A DNA stretch of 64,000 nucleotides from positions 124,001 through 188,000 of the forward strand of contig NZ_JANUHA010000003.1 in NCBI RefSeq assembly GCF_024753255.1, written 5' to 3'. The notes under the pieces were generated by a model that was given only the letters and a program-made list of their open reading frames with translations, was not told the origin of the DNA and ran no database searches. Every line of letters begins with the position of its first letter. The stretch's first letter is position 1. This DNA is from Massilia agri. GTDB lineage: Bacteria > Pseudomonadota > Gammaproteobacteria > Burkholderiales > Burkholderiaceae_D. The position numbers and the translations under genes are program-made. Positions 8,622 through 16,792 of this stretch are shown in pieces.

Positions 8622-8733
8622 TGCGACTCCCTTCAGTAGAAGGATTTGACAATAAGCGTGTCGCGCAAGGGTTCTTTTGATTTTGTTGGGACGCTGTGCA
8701 ATTATTGACCAATTACAACAGTCCCTCTCCACC

Positions 8734-9288
8734 ATGACCGACCGACTCGGCCCGATCGCGCCGGAAGACTGGACCGCTGCGCAGCGCGCCGCCGCCCAGG
8801 CCATCATCGACGGCCCGCGCGGCGCCGTCTACGGGCCCTTCGTGCCGTTGCTGCGCAGCCCGGAACTGATGGAGTACGCCCAGCGCATGGGCGAGTACCT
8901 GCGCTACCGCAGCGCCATCGGGGTGCGGCTGTCGGAGCTGGCCATCCTGGTGACCGCGCGCCAGTGGAACCAGCAGGTCGAGTGGGCGATCCATGCGCCG
9001 ATCGCGGCGCAGGTGGGGATTCCGCCTTCCGTCATCCATGCGATCGCCGAGCGGCAGCGGCCCGAGGACATGCTGGTGGACGAGGCCGTGGTGCACGACT
9101 TCTGCATCGAGCTGCACGAAAGGAAGTCGGTGTCGGACCGGGTGTATGCGGATGCGCTCGCGCTCTTCGGCGAGCAGGGGGTGGTGGACCTGATGGGGCT
9201 GAACGGCTACTACACCTTCCTGGCCATGGTGATGAACACGGCCAGGACGGTGGCGCCGCCCTCACAGGCGGCGCCCCTGCCTGACTGA
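8734..9288 (+). CDS. Carboxymuconolactone decarboxylase (CMD) family protein
   Basis: A 184-residue protein. The start MTDRLGP at 8734 was chosen over an upstream in-frame ATG with no ribosome site. The CMD/AhpD-like core is visible: RLSELAILVTARQWNQQVEW, then AIHAPIAAQVG. It lacks the CXXC of AhpD, so a peroxidase-reductase role is unlikely. Members take part in aromatic-acid lactone decarboxylation or are uncharacterised. It converges on the FAH-family gene with a 4-bp gap, which hints at an aromatic or keto-acid degradation context, but that is weak inference. Confidence 0.8.
   Translation: MTDRLGPIAPEDWTAAQRAAAQAIIDGPRGAVYGPFVPLLRSPELMEYAQRMGEYLRYRSAIGVRLSELAILVTARQWNQQVEWAIHAPIAAQVGIPPSVIHAIAERQRPEDMLVDEAVVHDFCIELHERKSVSDRVYADALALFGEQGVVDLMGLNGYYTFLAMVMNTARTVAPPSQAAPLPD
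9252..9275. terminator. GC-rich hairpin at CMD gene 3' end
   Basis: Perfect 9-bp stem GGCGCCGCC/GGCGGCGCC with a 6-base loop, inside the last codons of the CMD gene and just before the convergent FAH gene. There is no T tract, so a terminator role is tentative. Confidence 0.35.
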
Positions 9289-9292
9289 AGGC

Positions 9293-10141
9293 TTACTTTG
9301 GGAAGCCCACGACCTCGGCCTGCTGCTCGCCGAGACCGGCGATGCCGAGGCGCAGCTTGTCGCCCTTCTTGAGGAAGCGCTGCGGCGAGCGGCCCATGCC
9401 CACGCCCGGCGGGGTGCCGGTGGTGATGACGTCGCCCGGCTCCAGGGTCATGAAGCGCGAGACGTAGCTGACGATTTGCGCCACGGTGAAGATCATGCTC
9501 GCCGTGTTCCCGGTCTGCATGCGCTTGCCGTTCAGTTCCAGGTAGAGGTCGAGGTCCTGCACGTCATAGACCTCGTCGCGGGTCACCAGGAAGGGGCCGA
9601 CCGGGCCGAAGGTATCGCAGCCCTTGCCCTTGTCCCACTGCGAGCCCATTTCGAACTGGAAGGCGCGCTCGGAAACGTCGTTGACCACGGTATAACCGGC
9701 CACGTACTTCAGCGCCTCCTCTTCGCTGACGTATTGCGCGCGGGCGCCGATCACCACGCCCAGCTCGACTTCCCAGTCGGTCTTCTTCGATCCTTTCGGC
9801 AGCTGGATCGGATCGTCCGGGCCATTGAGGCAGCTGGTCGCCTTGGTGAAGAACACCGGCTCCTTCGGCACCGCGGCGCCCGTCTCGGCGGCGTGGTCGG
9901 CGTAGTTCATGCCGATGCCGATGAACTTGCCGACTTTGGCGACCGGCACGCCCAGGCGCGGGTTGCCGCGTACCAGCGGCAGGGTCTTCCAGTCGACCTT
10001 GGCCAGCTTGCGCAGGGCCTTGTCGCCCAGTTGCGACGCGTCGATGTCGTCGATGATGCCCGACAGGTCGCGCAGGCGGCCCTCTTCGTCGAACAGGCCC
10101 GGCTTTTCCTTGCCCGGGCGGCCATAGCGCACCAATCTCAT
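9293..10141 (-). CDS. Fumarylacetoacetate hydrolase (FAH) family protein
   Basis: A 282-residue protein with a short N-terminal domain and the FAH catalytic domain from about residue 70. Motifs include GIGMNYADHAAETG, PVFFTKATSCLNGPDD (metal/substrate loop), WEVELGVVIG with metal-binding acidic residues, and TGTPPGVGMGRSP near the C-terminus. The family includes ureidoglycolate lyase-like enzymes, 2-hydroxyhepta-2,4-diene-1,7-dioate isomerases and acylpyruvases. The specific reaction cannot be told. It stands alone on the minus strand, 58 bp downstream of the cytochrome unit that ends at 10200. Confidence 0.88.
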   Translation of the reverse strand: MRLVRYGRPGKEKPGLFDEEGRLRDLSGIIDDIDASQLGDKALRKLAKVDWKTLPLVRGNPRLGVPVAKVGKFIGIGMNYADHAAETGAAVPKEPVFFTKATSCLNGPDDPIQLPKGSKKTDWEVELGVVIGARAQYVSEEEALKYVAGYTVVNDVSERAFQFEMGSQWDKGKGCDTFGPVGPFLVTRDEVYDVQDLDLYLELNGKRMQTGNTASMIFTVAQIVSYVSRFMTLEPGDVITTGTPPGVGMGRSPQRFLKKGDKLRLGIAGLGEQQAEVVGFPK

Positions 10142-10199
10142 GCTTGTCTTCCTGAATGGGTAAAAGCGGCGATGATACAGGATCGCGTCCGGTGGCTTC

Positions 10200-10550
10200 T
10201 CAGTGACTTAGCAAGTAAGCGCTCATGTCGCGCGCATCGCGCTCGGTGACGCCCATGTTCGGCATCGCGGTATTCGGATCGACCGACTGCGGGTCGCGGA
10301 TCCAGCGCATCAGGCCCGCCTGGTCGTTCGGCACCGCGCCCGCCAGCACCTTGCGCCGTCCCATGTCCGACAGCGGCCGGCCGACGTAGACCTTGGAGCC
10401 GGGCACGCCGGGAATCAGGTGGCAGGACTGGCAGGCGTACTGGGTCAGCGCGATCTTGCCACGCTCCGGATCGCCCTGCACGCCGCCGGGCGGGCGCTTG
10501 GGCGCGCAGGCCGCCAGCGCCATCAAGGCAAGCAGCGCAAGCGCCCTCAT
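10200..10550 (-). CDS. Small cytochrome c lipoprotein
   Basis: A 116-residue protein. A lipoprotein signal (ALMALAAC, C15 lipidated) is followed by one heme c motif, CQSCH (C40, C43, H44). The likely distal methionine ligand is in NTAMPNMGVTE. The start was set at MRALALLALM, where ATG overlaps the stop of the preceding cytochrome gene (ATGA). It is clearly paralogous to the lipoprotein cytochrome at 11179-11574: both have a C..CHxIPGV heme region and a P..MGxTExxAR.M.AYL C-terminus. It probably donates electrons to the adjacent caa3 oxidase. Confidence 0.88.
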   Translation of the reverse strand: MRALALLALMALAACAPKRPPGGVQGDPERGKIALTQYACQSCHLIPGVPGSKVYVGRPLSDMGRRKVLAGAVPNDQAGLMRWIRDPQSVDPNTAMPNMGVTERDARDMSAYLLSH

Positions 10551-11089
10551 GGCGCCGCCTCCGGCCGGGTCGCGGCCTTGAAGGCCTGCGCATCCATGGA
10601 CGGCAGCAGCGTCACGAAGGCCACCACCGCCCAGATCTCCTCGTCGCGCAGGTGGTATTCCCAGGCCGGCATGCCGCTCATCTTGATGCCGTGCTTCGTT
10701 ACCCAATACAGCTCGTTCGGCTCCCAGCGCTGGGTCGCGTCGACCAGGGGGCCGGGAATCGGCTGCATGCTCATGCCGATGGTCGACTGGGCGACGCCCG
10801 GCCCGCCGTGGCACTGCAGGCACTTGTCGCGGTAGACCCGGGCGCCGAGCTGCAGCTGCTGCGCACCGCCCAGGCGCGGCGCCTTGATGTCCTCCGCATG
10901 GTTGCGCACCGAGTGCTTCATGCCCTCTTCCAGCACCGAGTAGACGAAGGGGAAGTGCTGGGCCGTCGCACCGATGTTGTACCAGCCGCCGTAGAGCAGC
11001 GCCAGGCCCGCCGCGCCGGCCGTGACGCCTGCCGCCAGCAGCGTAAGGACAGCGGTCTTGACGATCAGCCGTTGGCGGTTGGTGAGCAT
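10547..11089 (-). CDS. Membrane-anchored cytochrome c
   Basis: A 180-residue protein. One N-terminal transmembrane helix (about residues 10-33) anchors a periplasmic cytochrome c domain with the heme motif CLQCH (C90, C93, H94). The probable axial methionine is in IKMSGMPAWEYHL. It overlaps the next cytochrome gene by 4 bp, so both are cotranscribed and translationally coupled. It is divergent from the caa3 oxidase operon across an 89-bp AT-rich space. The layout suggests a dedicated electron-transfer chain to the oxidase; the electron source is unknown. Confidence 0.87.
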   Translation of the reverse strand: MLTNRQRLIVKTAVLTLLAAGVTAGAAGLALLYGGWYNIGATAQHFPFVYSVLEEGMKHSVRNHAEDIKAPRLGGAQQLQLGARVYRDKCLQCHGGPGVAQSTIGMSMQPIPGPLVDATQRWEPNELYWVTKHGIKMSGMPAWEYHLRDEEIWAVVAFVTLLPSMDAQAFKAATRPEAAP

Positions 11090-11178
11090 GTCGGGGGTGC
11101 GTCCGATTGAATTTGTTAAAAAAATTACATTGTCGTTTGTGTATTATAAAAGCCACTCCATAATCCCGAATTCCAAAC
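11090..11178. promoter_or_regulatory. Divergent promoter region of cytochrome/caa3 module
   Basis: An 89-bp gap, markedly AT-rich compared with its surroundings, containing an A-run and a TATTATAAAA stretch. It must carry the promoters of both divergent units. No well-spaced -35/-10 pair or known operator could be fixed by eye. Confidence 0.4.
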
Positions 11179-11574
11179 GTGCGCGCCCGTCCACCAAACC
11201 AAGCGACCCTGTATTTACGACGCGCCGGCGTGGCGCTGGCCTGCGTGGCGGCGCTGGCGGGCTGCGAGGGGGAGCGCCAGTCCGTCGTCCCGGGCGGCGA
11301 CATCGAACAGGGCCTGCGCCTGGTGACCCAGTACCAGTGCGGCGCCTGCCACGTGATCCCCGGGGTACAGGGGGCGGCGGGCGACGAAGGTCCCGCGCTC
11401 GATTACATCGGCCGCCTGAGCTACATCGCCGGCGGCATCCCCAACAGCCCCGGCAATATGGTGCGCTGGCTGCGCGTGCCGCACGCGGTCAAGCCCGGCA
11501 CCGAGATGCCGCCGATGGGCCTCACGGAGCAGGAGGCGCGCCATATGGCGGCCTACCTGTACACGCTGCGATGA
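11179..11574 (+). CDS. Cytochrome c lipoprotein, first gene of caa3 operon
   Basis: A 131-residue protein with a GTG start. The signal ends in AALAGC, predicting lipidation at C29. A heme c motif CGACH (C54, C57, H58) follows, and a methionine ligand is likely in TEMPPMGLTE. It is paralogous to the 116-residue lipoprotein on the other side of the divergent promoter. Its TGA stop overlaps the ATG of the subunit II gene. Its place at the head of the oxidase operon suggests it feeds electrons to the CuA/cytochrome c subunit. Confidence 0.85.
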   Translation: MRARPPNQATLYLRRAGVALACVAALAGCEGERQSVVPGGDIEQGLRLVTQYQCGACHVIPGVQGAAGDEGPALDYIGRLSYIAGGIPNSPGNMVRWLRVPHAVKPGTEMPPMGLTEQEARHMAAYLYTLR

Positions 11575-12509
11575 AGGCGATGCCGGATAACCTCCAGTCC
11601 GTACTGCACCCGGCCGGTTGGGACGCCGCCATCATCAGCCATTTCGCCTGGGTGATGTTCGGCGCCGGCACCCTGATTTTTGTCGCCGTCATGGCCCTGC
11701 TGCTGCTCAGCCTGCGCCGCCAGGAACGCCCCGCGCGCGCCCTGCTGTGGATCGGCGGCGGGGGCATCGCCTTTCCGGTCGTGGTCCTGTCCGCGCTGCT
11801 GGGGTGGAGCACCTGGCGCAGCGCCCAGCTGGCGCCGCAGTCGTCGAAGGACGCCCTCACCATCTCGGTGACGGCCAAGATGTGGTGGTGGGAGGTGCGC
11901 TACCACGATCCGGCGACGGGCCGCGAGATCGTCACCGCCAACGAGATCCACATTCCGACCGGGCGCGCGGTTTACCTGGGCCTGAATTCGGCGGACGTGA
12001 TCCACAGCCTGTGGGTGCCTGCGCTCGCGGGCAAGCGCGACATGGTGCCGGGCCGCGTGACGGGCCTGACCCTGCGCGCAGAGAAGCCCGGCATCTACCG
12101 GGGACAATGCGCGGAATACTGCGGCGAGCAGCATGCGAAGATGGCGCTGCACGTGGTCGCCTCCACGCCGCGGGAGTTCGAGGCCTGGCTGGCGCGCCAG
12201 GCGCAGCCGGCGGCGCCCGCCGACAGCACGGTGCTCGCGCAAGGACGCGAAGCCTTCCTGCAGCAGCGCTGCCAGGCCTGCCACACCATCCGCGGCGTGG
12301 CCGAGGGCGCACGCCTGGGCCCGGACCTGACCCACGTGGGCAGCCGCATGCACATCGGCGCCGGCACCCTGCGCACCCACCGCGCCACCCTGCAAGGCTG
12401 GATCGCGGACCCGCAGGCGGCCAAGCCCGGCGTCTTCATGCCCGGCTCGCAAGACCTCGACCTCGCCACCCTGCAGGCGCTGGCCACCTATCTCGAGCAC
12501 CTGAAATGA
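11571..12509 (+). CDS. coxB: Cytochrome c oxidase subunit II with fused cytochrome c domain (caa3 type)
   Basis: A 312-residue protein with two N-terminal membrane helices (about 23-48 and 57-80), a CuA domain, and a C-terminal cytochrome c domain. The CuA ligands are H145, C180, C184, H188 and M191 in the CAEYCGEQHAKM motif. The WWWEVRY aromatic stretch, which passes electrons to CuA, is present. The C-terminal heme motif is CQACH (C234, C237, H238). This is the subunit II-c fusion of caa3 oxidases. It overlaps its neighbours by 4 bp on both sides (ATGA). Confidence 0.95.
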   Translation: MKAMPDNLQSVLHPAGWDAAIISHFAWVMFGAGTLIFVAVMALLLLSLRRQERPARALLWIGGGGIAFPVVVLSALLGWSTWRSAQLAPQSSKDALTISVTAKMWWWEVRYHDPATGREIVTANEIHIPTGRAVYLGLNSADVIHSLWVPALAGKRDMVPGRVTGLTLRAEKPGIYRGQCAEYCGEQHAKMALHVVASTPREFEAWLARQAQPAAPADSTVLAQGREAFLQQRCQACHTIRGVAEGARLGPDLTHVGSRMHIGAGTLRTHRATLQGWIADPQAAKPGVFMPGSQDLDLATLQALATYLEHLK

Positions 12510-15010
12510 ACGAGCAGCGCCTCCCGAACTCTCTCCCCCGCCCGGACGGCGAATTCGAGCGCCTGAAGGAAGTCTGGCGCACGCCGACCGGCTGGCGCTT
12601 CTTCAAGTCGGTGAACAACACCAGCATCGGCCTGCTCTACATCGGCACCGCCCTGCTGTTCTTCATCCTGGCCGGCATCCTGGCCCTGGTCATGCGGGTG
12701 CAGCTGGCGGTGCCGGACAACACCCTGCTCTCGCCCGAAACCTACAACCAGGTCTTCACCATGCACGGCACGGTGATGATGTTCCTGTTCGCCATCCCCA
12801 TCGTCGAGGCGATCGCCGTCTACCTGCTGCCCAACATGCTGGGCGCGCGCGACCTGCCCTTCCCGCGCCTCTCGGCCTACGCCTACTGGGCCTATGCCTT
12901 CGGCGGCCTGGCCTTCTTCTGCACCATTTTTGTCGGCCTGGCGCCGAACGGCGGCTGGTTCATGTATCCGCCCTATACGGGCGAGCAGTATTCGCCCGGC
13001 CTGAACGCCGACTTCTGGCTGCTGGGGATCGGCTTCATCGAGATCTCGGCCATCGCCGGAGCGGTGGAGCTCATCGTCGGCATCCTGTTCACGCGCGCAC
13101 CCGGCATGAGCCTGCGCCGCATGCCGGTCTACGCCTGGGCCATGCTGGTGGTCGCCGTGATGATCGTGTTCGCCTTCCCCGCCGTGATCGCCGGCACCGC
13201 CCTGCTGGAGCTGGAACGCGCCTTCGACTGGCCCTTCTTCATCGCCGACCGCGGCGGCGACCCGATCCTGTGGCAGCACCTGTTCTGGTTCTTCGGCCAC
13301 CCCGAGGTCTACATCATCTTCCTGCCGGCGGCCGGCATGGTCTCGACCATGATCCCGACCATCGCCGGCACACCACTCGTCGGGCGGCGCGCCATCATCG
13401 TGGCCCTGGTGGGCGTGGGCTTCTTCAGCTTCGGCCTGTGGGCCCACCACATGTTCACGGCGGGCCTGGGCGTGCTGGAGATGAGCTTCATCTCGGCGGC
13501 CAGCATGGCAGTGGCGATCCCGACCGGCATCCAGGTCTTCGCCTGGATCGCCACCTTGTGGAACGGACGCGTGCAGATGACTTCCCCGGCCCTGTTCCTG
13601 ATGGGCTTCATGTTCATCTTCGTGCTGGGCGGCCTCACCGGCGTGATGGTGGCGGTGATTCCCTTCGACTGGCAGGTGCACGACACCTATTTCATCGTCG
13701 CCCACCTGCACTACGTGCTGATCGGCGGCATGGTGTTCCCGGTGTTCGCGGCCATGTACTACTGGCTCCCGCTGGTCAAGGGGCAGCGCCTGTCAGAGAA
13801 AGTGGCGCGCTGGGTATTCTGGCTGATGTTCGGCGGCTTCAACCTCGCCTTCTTCCCCATGCACATCACCGGTCTGCAGGGCATGCCGCGCCGGGTCTAC
13901 ACCTACGACAGCCAGCTGGGCTGGGATTTCCTGAACCTGCTGTCGACCATCGGCGCCTTCGTGTTCGCTTTCGGGGTGGTGCTCTTCATCGTCGATGCCG
14001 TGCGCACCCTGCGCCGGCCCGAGAAAGAAGTCGGCAACCCGTGGAATGCGCCCACCCTCGAATGGCTGACCTCGGAGTCCTACGGCAACCACAGCATTCC
14101 GCGCATCACCTCGACCAATCCGCTGTGGGACCAGCCGACCCTGTCCGAAGAAGTCGACCGCGGCCAGCACTACCTTCCCGGCACCGCCACCGGCCTGCGC
14201 GAGACCATCGCCACCAGTCCTGTCGCGGGCGAGCCGCGCTACCTGATGGTGCTGCCGACCGACAGCTGGCTGCCCGTGGTCGCGGCGCTGGGCACGGCCG
14301 GCTTCTTCCTGCTGCTGACAGTGAAAGCGGTGCTGCTGGCCTGGATCTTCGGCTTCATGGCGGTGGCAGGCACCGTGGCCTGGCTGTGGGAATCGGACCG
14401 CAAGCCGCCCATTCGAGAAGCGCGCGTGGCCGACGACCTGGTGCTGCCGGTGAACGCGAAGACCACGGCCTCGCAGTCCTGGTGGGGCACGATCGTGATG
14501 CTGGTGGTGGACGCCTGCATCTTCGCTTCCTTCGGCTACGCCTATGTGCATGTCTCGATGCGCCTGATGGTCTGCCCGCCGCCCGGCGCATCGCTGCCTT
14601 CGCTGCCCTGGCAGCTGGCCTCCGGCGGACTGCTCCTGCTGGGTTCCGCACTGATCTTGCTCGCGGCGCGTGCGATCGGCAAGCGCCGCCTGCCCTGGCT
14701 GGTGCTGCTGGCGCTGGGCTGCACGGCGGCTTCCTTCCTGCTCGACCTGCGCGGCCACCAGTTCGCAGGCCTCGACCCGACGGCCACCGCCTGGGCCGCG
14801 GCGATCGGCGCCCTGCTGTCCTACCAGGGGCTGCACATCGTGGTGCTGGCGATCGCCGGGCCGTATCTGGCGCTGCGCCACTGGCGCGGTCACCTGGGTG
14901 AGCACAGCCGGGCGACGCTCGACAACGTCAGCCTGCTCTGGCACTACACGACCCTGCAGGGAATCGCCGGCATGGCGCTGGTGAACATCCTGCCGCTGCT
15001 GATGGAGTGA
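12506..15010 (+). CDS. ctaD: Cytochrome c oxidase subunit I-III fusion (caa3 type)
   Basis: An 834-residue integral membrane protein. Residues to about 540 are subunit I: heme a ligand H87, the CuB/tyrosine site in GHPEVY (H265, E267, Y269), CuB ligands H314-H315 (WAHHMF), and heme ligands H400 and H402 in AHLHYVL. The glutamate E267 marks a type A1 proton channel. From about 620 onward there are further membrane helices ending NVSLLWHYTTLQGIAG. That ending matches subunit III, including the WHY..D-like terminal helix. Fusion of I and III is known in Thermus-like caa3 enzymes. No separate coxC follows. The enzyme reduces oxygen to water and pumps protons. Confidence 0.93.
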   Translation: MNEQRLPNSLPRPDGEFERLKEVWRTPTGWRFFKSVNNTSIGLLYIGTALLFFILAGILALVMRVQLAVPDNTLLSPETYNQVFTMHGTVMMFLFAIPIVEAIAVYLLPNMLGARDLPFPRLSAYAYWAYAFGGLAFFCTIFVGLAPNGGWFMYPPYTGEQYSPGLNADFWLLGIGFIEISAIAGAVELIVGILFTRAPGMSLRRMPVYAWAMLVVAVMIVFAFPAVIAGTALLELERAFDWPFFIADRGGDPILWQHLFWFFGHPEVYIIFLPAAGMVSTMIPTIAGTPLVGRRAIIVALVGVGFFSFGLWAHHMFTAGLGVLEMSFISAASMAVAIPTGIQVFAWIATLWNGRVQMTSPALFLMGFMFIFVLGGLTGVMVAVIPFDWQVHDTYFIVAHLHYVLIGGMVFPVFAAMYYWLPLVKGQRLSEKVARWVFWLMFGGFNLAFFPMHITGLQGMPRRVYTYDSQLGWDFLNLLSTIGAFVFAFGVVLFIVDAVRTLRRPEKEVGNPWNAPTLEWLTSESYGNHSIPRITSTNPLWDQPTLSEEVDRGQHYLPGTATGLRETIATSPVAGEPRYLMVLPTDSWLPVVAALGTAGFFLLLTVKAVLLAWIFGFMAVAGTVAWLWESDRKPPIREARVADDLVLPVNAKTTASQSWWGTIVMLVVDACIFASFGYAYVHVSMRLMVCPPPGASLPSLPWQLASGGLLLLGSALILLAARAIGKRRLPWLVLLALGCTAASFLLDLRGHQFAGLDPTATAWAAAIGALLSYQGLHIVVLAIAGPYLALRHWRGHLGEHSRATLDNVSLLWHYTTLQGIAGMALVNILPLLME

Positions 15011-15342
15011 GCATGCAAGACGGATTCTGGCGACAGCTGCTGCGCGGCACCCTGCCCCTGCTGGTATGGGCGGCGCACTTCACCTTCTGCTACCTGCTGG
15101 CGGCGGCGCAGTGCACGCCGGCGGCCATGCGCGCGGGCGGGCCGGACCGGGGGCTGATGGGGATCGTGACCATCGTCGCATTGGCGATGTGCGCCTGGCT
15201 GCTGTGGCGCGAGCGGGGCATCCTGAAGAATGCGAAAGACGCCGCGCTGCTGGATTGGGCGGCGGCGCTGGGGGCGCTGCTGGCGCTGGTCGGGATCGTG
15301 TGGACCGGCCTGCCGCTGCTGATAGTCGGGGGTTGTGCATGA
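15007..15342 (+). CDS. Small membrane protein at end of caa3 operon
   Basis: A 111-residue protein with about three hydrophobic segments (residues 12-34, 48-67, 80-108). The GTG at 15007 overlaps the stop of the I-III fusion (GTGA), matching the overlap style of the operon; an ATG at 15013 is the alternative start. No named family is recognised. By position it may be an accessory or assembly subunit of the oxidase, comparable to small subunit IV proteins, but no motif proves this. Its stop falls in the stem of the hairpin at 15338-15370. Confidence 0.7.
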   Translation: MSMQDGFWRQLLRGTLPLLVWAAHFTFCYLLAAAQCTPAAMRAGGPDRGLMGIVTIVALAMCAWLLWRERGILKNAKDAALLDWAAALGALLALVGIVWTGLPLLIVGGCA

Positions 15343-15370
15343 TGCGGGCGGTTGTGCCGCCCACATCATG
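15338..15370. terminator. Bidirectional terminator hairpin between convergent genes
   Basis: A long stem CATGATG-c-GGGCGG / CCGCCC-a-CATCATG with a TTGTG loop. It lies between the convergent oxidase operon and the sorbosone dehydrogenase-like gene and overlaps the stop of the former. There is no clear T tract. Confidence 0.55.
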
Positions 15371-15371
15371 A

Positions 15372-16691
15372 TTATCGGGCCGGCGTGACGCGCCAGACGA
15401 CGTTGCCCACGTCGTCCGCCACCAGCACGGCGCCCGCCCTGTCCACGGCGACACCCACCGGCCGCCCCATCGCATCGCCCTCCCTGTTCACGAAACCCGT
15501 GAGCACCTCGAGGGGCTTCCCGGCCGGCATCCCATCCTTGAAGGGCACGAACACCACGTTATAGCCCGACAGCGGCTTGCGGTTCCAGGAGCCGTGCTGG
15601 CCGATAAAGGCGCCGTTCGCGTACTGCGCGGGCAGCAACTTGCCGGTATAGAAGGCCAGGCCGAGCGCCGCCACGTGGGCACCCAGCGCGTAGTCGGGAA
15701 CCAGGGCCTTCGCCACCATCTCGGGGCGCGGCGGCTGGACGCGCTCGTCGACGTGCCGGCCGTAGTAGCTGTAGGGCCAGCCGTAGAAGCCGCCGTCCTT
15801 TACGGACGTCAGGTAGTCGGGCACCAGATCGCTGCCCAGTTCGTCGCGCTCGTTCACCACGGTCCACAAGGCGCCGGTCTGCGGGTTCCAGGCCAGGCCG
15901 TTGGGATTGCGCAGGCCCGAGGCGAACAGGCGGGCCTTGCCGGTGGCGATGTCGACCTCGAGGATGGCGGCGCGGTCGACTTCCTTGTCCATGCCGTTTT
16001 CGCCCACATTGCTGTTCGAGCCCGAGGTGGCGTAGAGCTTGCGCCCGTCAGGGCTGGCGATGATGTTCTTGGTCCAGTGGTGGTTCAGCGGGCCGCCCGG
16101 CAGCGCCGCCACCGGCTGGGCACCCGCCGTGATCTCGAGCTCGCCCTCGCGGTAGGGGAAGCGCACGATGCCGTCGGTATTGGCCACGTAGAGCATGTCA
16201 CCCACCAGGGCCATGCCGAAGGGCGAGTTCAGGCCCTTCAGGAATACTTTCTTGACCTCGGCGATGCCATCGCCGTCGGCATCGCGCAGCAGGGTGATGC
16301 GGTTGGCGCTCGGCACCGCGGCGCCGGCCCTGGCCATCACCTTGCCCATGACGTAGCCCCGGATGCCCTTCTTGCCCTCGGGACGCTCGGGCGCATTGGT
16401 CTCGGCCACCAGCACGTCGCCGTTGGGCAGCACGTGCAGCCAGCGCGGGTGGTCCAGGCCGGTGGCAAACGCGTTCACCGCCAGGCCCGCGGCGGCCACG
16501 GGCTTGCCGCCTTCAGGCCAGCCCTTGGCGGGCGCGATGTCGACGGTCGGGATGGCGCTCCTGACCGGCGCCTTGATGGTCGGGTTCAGGCCAACGTCGG
16601 CGCCGACCGGCAGGGTGGATTTGTCGCCGCAGGCGGCGAGCAGCAGGATCAAAGAGCCTGCCGTGAGGCGAGGCAGCAGGTGGGCGCGCAT
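15372..16691 (-). CDS. PQQ/sorbosone dehydrogenase-like lipoprotein (six-bladed propeller)
   Basis: A 439-residue protein beginning MRAHLLPRLT. The signal LILLLAAC predicts a lipoprotein at the periplasmic face. The body has the repeats of a soluble glucose/L-sorbosone dehydrogenase propeller: HPRWLHVLPNGDVLVAETN, LNHHWTKNIIASPDGRKLY, and GLRNPNGLAWNPQTGALW, a calcium/PQQ-contact strand, then an HGSWNRKPLSGYNVVF segment. Known relatives oxidise sugars or aldehydes with PQQ; the real substrate and cofactor here are unproven. It is monocistronic by layout and convergent with the oxidase operon, to which a PQQ dehydrogenase could in principle feed electrons. Confidence 0.82.
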   Translation of the reverse strand: MRAHLLPRLTAGSLILLLAACGDKSTLPVGADVGLNPTIKAPVRSAIPTVDIAPAKGWPEGGKPVAAAGLAVNAFATGLDHPRWLHVLPNGDVLVAETNAPERPEGKKGIRGYVMGKVMARAGAAVPSANRITLLRDADGDGIAEVKKVFLKGLNSPFGMALVGDMLYVANTDGIVRFPYREGELEITAGAQPVAALPGGPLNHHWTKNIIASPDGRKLYATSGSNSNVGENGMDKEVDRAAILEVDIATGKARLFASGLRNPNGLAWNPQTGALWTVVNERDELGSDLVPDYLTSVKDGGFYGWPYSYYGRHVDERVQPPRPEMVAKALVPDYALGAHVAALGLAFYTGKLLPAQYANGAFIGQHGSWNRKPLSGYNVVFVPFKDGMPAGKPLEVLTGFVNREGDAMGRPVGVAVDRAGAVLVADDVGNVVWRVTPAR

Positions 16692-16792
16692 GGCGGTTCT
16701 TCTCTCGTCAGGTCCGGACGGCGTCCGTATTGCCACATGCTAGCCAATTCGGCAATACAGCGCCATCCCTTACCGACGAGAAAAGCAAGCCA

